Assembly (NCBI GenBank): GCA_964526475.1
Contig: CAZGKF010000010.1
Location: 15,106-79,105 of the forward strand
Origin: CAYVTV01 sp964526475
GTDB lineage: Bacteria; Bacteroidota; Bacteroidia; Bacteroidales; GCA-2748055
Reading direction: 5' to 3'
DNA length: 64,000 bases
Shown: one piece after another, positions 58,832 to 64,000 of the stretch
How positions within the stretch are numbered: position 1 is the first letter of the stretch
Layout of the letters: every line of letters starts with the position of its first letter
Program-made: the position numbers and the translations under genes
The notes under the pieces: generated by a model
What the model was told of the DNA's origin: nothing
Databases searched by the model: none
Seen by the model: the letters and a program-made list of their open reading frames with translations, nothing else

Positions 58832-61207
58832 ATGAAATATATATATTTAATTCTTATCTCCATACTTCTAAATACCCAGTTCTCATTTGCCCAGAGAGTA
58901 AAAACCGATGCTCATATTGTGGGGCACGTTGTGAGCGGATCAGAGCATTTGCCCTATGCAAATGTCAACATTAAAGGAACAACCATTGGTATTGCAGCCG
59001 ACCAGACCGGGCATTTTCAGCTTTTGCATGTTCCGGTCGGTGAACTAAAGGTGGTAGCAAGTATGATAGGTTATAAAACCAGTGAAGTAACGGTTTTTAT
59101 AAAGGAAGGAGAAACTTCAGAAATAAAATTTGAACTTGAACCCGATGTGCTGAGCTTGCAGGAAGTAGTTGTTTCTGCAGACAGAAATGCCAGAAAACGA
59201 AATGATGCTCCGGTTATTGTCAACACTATTACTCCTTCTCTTTTCAATTTTTCACAGTCGGTTACCCTTAGTGAAGGCCTGAATTTTTCTTCCGGTTTGC
59301 GAATGGAGAACAACTGTCAGAATTGCGGATTTAACCAGTTGCGTATGAATGGTATGGAAGGCCCCTATACGCAGATTCTTATTAACAGCCGCCCTGTATT
59401 CAGCGGTTTGGCCGGAGTATATGGGCTGGAGCTTATACCTTCAAATATGATCGAGAGAGTGGAAGTGGTTAGGGGAGGTGGCTCTGCCCTCTATGGAAGT
59501 AATGCTATTGCAGGCACAGTAAACCTTATACTCAAAGATCCTGTCTCCAATTCTTTCGAAGCAGGAGTAAGCTCCGGCCTTATCGGGATTGGGTTGAAAA
59601 ATGCCGGTCAACCTGCTCCCGATCATACTGTAAGTTTTAACACGTCCATTGTCTCTGATGACCAGAAAACAGGTCTTGCTATATATGGATTTGCAAGGGA
59701 TAAAAAAGTCTTTGATGCCAATGATGACGGGTTTTCAGAGATTGCTCCCCTCGCCAGTACTACTATTGGTTCCAGATTCTTTCATCGGGTTGGCTACAGG
59801 AGTAAACTTGCTGTTGATTATTTTAATATTAAAGAAGAAAGAGCAGGAGGGAACAGGCACGACTATCCATTGCATGAAAGGGATATTGCTGAATCGGTCA
59901 AACATGACCTTCATGCCGGGGCTATTACATATGATAATTTTTTCAGGGGAAACGACCTGCTCTCTGTATTTGCTTCTGTTCAGGGTCTGAAAAGAGATTC
60001 ATACTACGGAGCAAACCGTTCACTGGGTGATTATGGAAAAACCAAAGACCTGACATATAACATTGGGGCCCAATATAAGATGTATATGGACAATTCCTCT
60101 GTCCTTACAGGAATAGAGACTACCAGGGGAGCACTCACCGATAGAAAACTGGGGTATCCCGATTATGATAATGCCGTAATTGTTGATGGTGAAATAGTGG
60201 AGGTTCCTCATCTTCCAAATATAACAGTAGCAAATCAGGTATCTCTTACAACAGGGATTTTTACCCAGTATGAGTTAGATATTGAAAAATTGAAAATAGC
60301 CCTTGGAGCAAGATATGATAACTACCGGATTGAAGACAAGCAGGTTGACGGCAGTGTGAAAACCGGTAATGTGTTCAGCCCGCGGATAAGTTTTCTTTAT
60401 GATATCAGTCCGGGTTTAAAAGCACGCCTGAGTTATGCCAGTGGTTACCGCGCGCCCCAGATCTTCGATGAGGACTTGCATATCGAAACATCAGGATCAC
60501 GCCAGGTAATAAATACAAATGATCCCGGACTTAAACAGGAAACAAGCCATAGCTTCACTTCATCTCTGGACATCAATCATACGCTCGGTGCAACAAATGT
60601 TGGACTGCTGGTGGAAGGATTTTACACAAAATTGGTAAATCCATTTGTAAATGAGATAGGGGAACCTGATGAAAACGGAACAGTCTTTTATACACGGGTG
60701 AATGCTGATGATGGTGCTGTGGTGAAAGGTGTTAACCTGGAGCTTAAACTAGTACCCGGTTCTGACTTCTTCATAACTTCAGGTTTCACATTTCAGCACT
60801 CGGATTATGATAATGAACAGGAATTTAATGAAAAGAGATTTTTCCGTTCTCCCGGGAGCTATGGCTTTTTTACCATCGAAAACGATTTATCAGAAAGCCT
60901 AAATCTTTCAGCTACAGGAACCTATACAGGAAAGATGCTGGTGCCTTATTTTGGTCCGGATACCGATCCTGATGAGGGGGAACTCCGAACTTCTGTTCCT
61001 TTCTTTGATCTTGGATTGAGGTTAAGTTATACCATAAAAATTAATGGTTCCAGGCTACAGGTTTATAGTGGTATTAAAAACATCTTCAATGCGTATCAGT
61101 CAGATTTCGATACAGGCATTAACCGCGACCCTGCTTATATTTATGGACCAACCCTGCCCAGGATGATTTATTTCGGTTTGAAAGTGGGAAACAATTTGAG
61201 GAATTAG
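58832..61207 (+). CDS. TonB-dependent receptor with carboxypeptidase-regulatory-like domain (first of tandem pair)
   Basis: Outer-membrane importer energised by TonB/ExbBD. Signal peptide (MKYIYLILISILLNTQFSFAQ), CarboxypepD_reg-like beta domain (about 28-110; HVVSGSEHLPYANVNIKGTT), TonB-box-like LSLQEVVVSA, plug (about 120-230) with an unusual CxxC in MENNCQNCGFNQLRMNG and then ERVEVVRGGGSALYGSNAI, and a 22-strand-type barrel ending in a short aromatic strand. 791 residues. The plug of this receptor type, plus the His-rich gene before it, suggests a metal or metal-complex substrate. Closely similar throughout to the next receptor, so a tandem duplication. Confidence 0.9.
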   Translation: MKYIYLILISILLNTQFSFAQRVKTDAHIVGHVVSGSEHLPYANVNIKGTTIGIAADQTGHFQLLHVPVGELKVVASMIGYKTSEVTVFIKEGETSEIKFELEPDVLSLQEVVVSADRNARKRNDAPVIVNTITPSLFNFSQSVTLSEGLNFSSGLRMENNCQNCGFNQLRMNGMEGPYTQILINSRPVFSGLAGVYGLELIPSNMIERVEVVRGGGSALYGSNAIAGTVNLILKDPVSNSFEAGVSSGLIGIGLKNAGQPAPDHTVSFNTSIVSDDQKTGLAIYGFARDKKVFDANDDGFSEIAPLASTTIGSRFFHRVGYRSKLAVDYFNIKEERAGGNRHDYPLHERDIAESVKHDLHAGAITYDNFFRGNDLLSVFASVQGLKRDSYYGANRSLGDYGKTKDLTYNIGAQYKMYMDNSSVLTGIETTRGALTDRKLGYPDYDNAVIVDGEIVEVPHLPNITVANQVSLTTGIFTQYELDIEKLKIALGARYDNYRIEDKQVDGSVKTGNVFSPRISFLYDISPGLKARLSYASGYRAPQIFDEDLHIETSGSRQVINTNDPGLKQETSHSFTSSLDINHTLGATNVGLLVEGFYTKLVNPFVNEIGEPDENGTVFYTRVNADDGAVVKGVNLELKLVPGSDFFITSGFTFQHSDYDNEQEFNEKRFFRSPGSYGFFTIENDLSESLNLSATGTYTGKMLVPYFGPDTDPDEGELRTSVPFFDLGLRLSYTIKINGSRLQVYSGIKNIFNAYQSDFDTGINRDPAYIYGPTLPRMIYFGLKVGNNLRN

Positions 61208-61481
61208 TCGGGGAAAAGTTGGCAGAGGGCAGTTGGCAGTCGCAAAGTGAAAAAATTAGGGATGAAGCGCCAGTCAGCGTTATCAGCGGGAACTACTTTT
61301 TCATTATTTTTTCCCGCAGATACAGCATATGATATCAGAATAATCTGTATTAATCACCGTAAATCAGCGAAATCTGAGGTTTTTTTTCTTTCTTCTCAAC
61401 TATTTATATGATTATTGTGTTTATAGATAAAGGAATACAAATTGTGATTGGCTATAGATCATATTATTATATATAACAACC
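61208..61481. repeat. Intergenic repeat-bearing spacer between the two receptors
   Basis: Contains AGTTGGCAG-type tandem units (61217-61238), a CGCCAGTCAGCGTTATCAGCG block (about 61268-61288), and a CCCGCAGAT ... AATCAGCGAAATCTGAGG pair resembling the motif at 56499. No gene seen. The last 90 bases are AT-rich and probably contain the second receptor's promoter. Confidence 0.45.
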
Positions 61482-63854
61482 ATGAAAAAGATATTAATAT
61501 TTATATTTCTTTTTTCAGTAGCAATTGATTTTACAAATGCTCAGAGATATCATACCGATGCAAATATCGTGGGACATGTTGTTTCAGGCGGAGAGCATAT
61601 CCCTTTTGTAAACATTTCCGTTAAGGGTACCACTATTGGAAGTCTTACCGACAGGACAGGTCACTTCCATCTGGTAGATGTACCTTTAGGACAGATAACG
61701 GTGGTTGCCAGTTTTGTTGGGTATAAAACACAGGAGATAACCGTTCTGGCTGAAAAAGACAAAACCATTGAAGTTAAATTTGAACTTGAGCATGATATAA
61801 TGGGATTGGAGGAAGTAGTTGTTTCCGGCAGCAGAATAACTCAGAAAAGATCTGAATCGGCTGTTATTGTTAATACCATCAGCCCAAAGATGTTTTCTAT
61901 GGCTCAGGCAGTTACCCTTAGTGAGGGATTAAATTTTTCGCCTGGTTTACGAATGGAGACCAACTGCTCTAATTGTGGGTTTACCCAGGTACGCATGAAT
62001 GGACTTGATGGGGCATATTCCCAGATACTTATTAATGGCAGACCTATTTTCAGTGGTCTGGCAGGAGTTTATGGCCTGGAGCTTATCCCCTCAAGTATGA
62101 TTGAGAAAGTTGAAGTCGTGAGGGGAGGAGGTTCTGCCTTATTCGGAAGCAGTGCTATTGGAGGAACGATAAACCTGAAATTGAAAGATCAGCTTTCCGA
62201 TTTTTATGAATATGGAGTTAATACAGGTATTATTGGAGTTGGAATGGATAATTCCGGAAGCCCGGCAAAGGATCATAGTATAAATTTTAACTCGTCTTTT
62301 GTTTCGGATGATCACAATACCGGGCTCTCAGTTTATGCTTTCCACCGGAACCGGCAGGCTTTCGATGCAAATGGGGATGATTTCTCCGAACTTACCCAAC
62401 TAAAAAATACTACAATTGGTTCACGATTCTTCCACCGGTTTGGTTTCCGGAATAAATTGTCGGTCGACTTCTTCAATATTAACGAAAAACGCAGGGGTGG
62501 GAATCGTTTCGACTTCCCTGAGCATGAGGCTGATATTGCCGAATCTCTCAAACACAACATTTTAACAGGAGCACTAAGCTATGAGCAATTTTTCAGGGAA
62601 TATGACCTTTTATCAGTTTATGCCTCCGGTCAGTATATAAACAGGGATTCATACTATGGGTCGGAGCGTTCTCTCAGTGATTACGGGCTAACGCGCGATT
62701 TCACTTATAACACCGGTTTGCAGTACAAGTACCTTGCCGGATTATCAACCATAATTGCAGGTTTGGAAAATACCGGAAGCTTTTTAATGGATAAGAAGCT
62801 TGGTTATCCGGATATGGCAAGAGCTGTTATTGTTGATAACGAAATTGTTTCCATTCCTCATGTTCCCAATACAATAGCTGCAAGACAGACTGTTAATACA
62901 ACCGGGATTTTTACCCAGTACGAGAGAGATATTGATAATCTGAAAGTAAGTCTTGGCGGCAGGTTCGATTCATACCGTGTTCACGATAAGGAGAGTGAGG
63001 GAGAAACACTGACAGGTAATGTTTTCAGTCCGCGCATAAGTCTTTTGTATAATATTACATCATTTCTCCAGGCACGGGCAAGTTATTCCCGTGGATATCG
63101 TGCTCCGCAGATCTTTGATGAAGACCTGCACCTGGAAGTTTCAGGAAGCCGGAAAGTCGTTCACAAAAATGATCCTGATTTAAAGCAGGAAAGCAGCAAC
63201 AGCTATATGTTGTCTCTGGATTTAAACAAAAGTCTGGGTAAGATATATTACGGGCTCCTGATGGAAGGTTTTTATACAGGATTGAAAAATCCCTTTGTAA
63301 GCGAATTCGGCACCCCCGATGAAGAAGGTCTGGTAGTTTATTCAAGAACAAATTCGGAAAGTGGAGCAATCATTAAGGGTATAAATCTGGAGTTAAATAT
63401 AGTACCTGGCAATAACTTAAACATTTCGTCAGGTTTTACCATACAAACCAGTGCATACGATGAACCGCATGAGTTCAATGAGACCAGGTTTTTCCGTACT
63501 CCCGGGAATTATGGGTTTATTACCATGGATTGGATTTTGCCTCAAAATTACGGAATATCGGCTACCGGAAATTATACCGGTAAAATGCTGCTTCCCTATT
63601 TTGGCCCGGCCATTAATGATCCTGAGGAGGGAGAGCTGAGGGAAAGTAATCCTTTTTTCGATCTGGGTATAAAACTTAACCGTAATTTCAAATTTAACTA
63701 TTCCAGGCTCGAAGTTTTTGCAGGTGTAAAGAATCTGTTCAATTCATGGCAAAAAGATTTCGATACCGGAGTAAACAAGGATCCCGGTTATGTTTACGGG
63801 CCTGCCCTGCCCAGAATGTTGTATATTGGAATTAAAATCGGAAATGTTTTATAA
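61482..63854 (+). CDS. TonB-dependent receptor with carboxypeptidase-regulatory-like domain (second of tandem pair)
   Basis: Paralogue of the preceding receptor with the same length (790) and domain order: signal peptide ending FTNAQ, CarboxypepD_reg-like domain (HVVSGGEHIPFVNISVKGTT), TonB-box-like LEEVVVSGS, plug with CxxC in METNCSNCGFTQVRMNG and EKVEVVRGGGSALFGSSAI, and a barrel whose strands track the first copy (SYSRGYRAPQIFDEDLHLE against SYASGYRAPQIFDEDLHIE). Differences are concentrated in predicted outer loops, which suggests diverging ligand specificity. Separated from its twin by a repeat-filled 274-base spacer, so it may be regulated on its own. Confidence 0.9.
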   Translation: MKKILIFIFLFSVAIDFTNAQRYHTDANIVGHVVSGGEHIPFVNISVKGTTIGSLTDRTGHFHLVDVPLGQITVVASFVGYKTQEITVLAEKDKTIEVKFELEHDIMGLEEVVVSGSRITQKRSESAVIVNTISPKMFSMAQAVTLSEGLNFSPGLRMETNCSNCGFTQVRMNGLDGAYSQILINGRPIFSGLAGVYGLELIPSSMIEKVEVVRGGGSALFGSSAIGGTINLKLKDQLSDFYEYGVNTGIIGVGMDNSGSPAKDHSINFNSSFVSDDHNTGLSVYAFHRNRQAFDANGDDFSELTQLKNTTIGSRFFHRFGFRNKLSVDFFNINEKRRGGNRFDFPEHEADIAESLKHNILTGALSYEQFFREYDLLSVYASGQYINRDSYYGSERSLSDYGLTRDFTYNTGLQYKYLAGLSTIIAGLENTGSFLMDKKLGYPDMARAVIVDNEIVSIPHVPNTIAARQTVNTTGIFTQYERDIDNLKVSLGGRFDSYRVHDKESEGETLTGNVFSPRISLLYNITSFLQARASYSRGYRAPQIFDEDLHLEVSGSRKVVHKNDPDLKQESSNSYMLSLDLNKSLGKIYYGLLMEGFYTGLKNPFVSEFGTPDEEGLVVYSRTNSESGAIIKGINLELNIVPGNNLNISSGFTIQTSAYDEPHEFNETRFFRTPGNYGFITMDWILPQNYGISATGNYTGKMLLPYFGPAINDPEEGELRESNPFFDLGIKLNRNFKFNYSRLEVFAGVKNLFNSWQKDFDTGVNKDPGYVYGPALPRMLYIGIKIGNVL

Positions 63855-63881
63855 ATTAACTAAAGTTTCGCACTTGTTTCT
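63855..63881 (+). repeat. Copy of the 53.9-kb repeat element end
   Basis: Begins directly after the receptor stop codon. ATTAACTAAAGTTTCGCA (63855-63872) equals 53847-53864, and AAGTTTCGCACTTGTTTCT (63863-63881) is the exact reverse complement of 53943-53961. The element may continue beyond the window. Confidence 0.6.
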
Positions 63882-63945
63882 GTTATATACACAAAGGAGA
63901 GATCCCTCACTGGCGTTCGGGATGACACTCAGGTTTCGTGCCCGA

Positions 63946-64000
63946 AGGCTGTCCAAAAAGTGTTTCAAAATTATGATCCGCTTACAAATTGTAAATATGT
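63946..64000 (+). repeat. Possible end of an insertion sequence or related element running off the window
   Basis: AAGGCTGTCCAAAAAGTGT resembles the GAGGTTGTCTAAAAAGACT end of the element at 51457 (about 14 of 19 bases). It follows a GATCCCTCACTGGCGTTCGGGATGAC-type motif, here split over 63901-63926. Only one end is visible. Confidence 0.3.

Noticed and set aside
1..64000. CRISPR arrays, Cas genes, rRNA genes, replication origin
   Set aside because: No regularly spaced direct repeats, no Cas motifs, no rRNA-like conserved blocks and no dnaA-box cluster were seen.

Overview
The window is chromosomal DNA of a low-GC member of phylum Bacteroidota, probably Bacteroidales or a near relative. Evidence: TTTG/TAnnTTTG promoters characteristic of this phylum, a primary sigma factor lacking region 1.1, a C-terminal type IX secretion (gliding-motility type) sorting domain, TonB-dependent receptors with an N-terminal carboxypeptidase-regulatory-like domain, a fused PurL-PurQ, and a bacterial mevalonate pathway with a GYDIA-type kinase. 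No phage, plasmid, CRISPR or intact transposase gene is visible.

Layout. 1-5.9 kb: a compact isoprenoid operon (IPP isomerase fragment, HMG-CoA reductase, GYDIA kinase, diphosphomevalonate decarboxylase, mevalonate kinase, UbiA prenyltransferase). 6-12 kb: purL, a SiaC-like regulator, a small MESH1-like HD hydrolase and tsaD. 12-21 kb: TamB-like protein, an ExbB-ExbD-ExbD-TonB energising operon and a convergent TonB-dependent receptor. 21-39 kb: mostly housekeeping genes (glyA, ClC, a T9SS cargo, RelA/SpoT, purA, flavodoxin, acyl-CoA ligase, primary sigma factor, DegP-type protease, dapF, nuclease, uvrB). 38.5-39.9 kb: an unusual protein joining a class III cyclase domain to a phosphodiesterase-like HD domain.

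40-46 kb is an accessory patch: a radical-SAM gene scrap, paired palindromic repeats, a 3'-truncated lipid A deacylase-like gene, tRNA-Pro(GGG), an AbiEi/AbiEii-type toxin-antitoxin pair with its own promoter, and a PIF1-like helicase. 46-54 kb: a DUF1080 lipoprotein, cold-shock protein, cysDN, a C40 peptidase-YbjQ-microprotein cluster and a PgpH-type HD phosphodiesterase. 54-64 kb is rich in decay and small repeats: a secreted nitrilase-fold protein, an orphan dehydrogenase, a 5'-truncated glucuronoyl esterase, a decayed reading frame, then a His-rich membrane protein followed by two tandem paralogous TonB-dependent receptors, which look like a metal or metal-complex uptake locus.

Working together: the first operon makes IPP/DMAPP and probably feeds a prenyltransferase; ExbB/ExbD/TonB can energise the three receptors; four separate HD-superfamily proteins (two (p)ppGpp-type, one PgpH-type, one fused to a cyclase) point to heavy investment in nucleotide second messengers. 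At least three short elements with terminal inverted repeats (near 51.5, 53.9 and 55.0 kb) look like non-autonomous mobile elements. All family assignments were made by reading motifs; no search was run.
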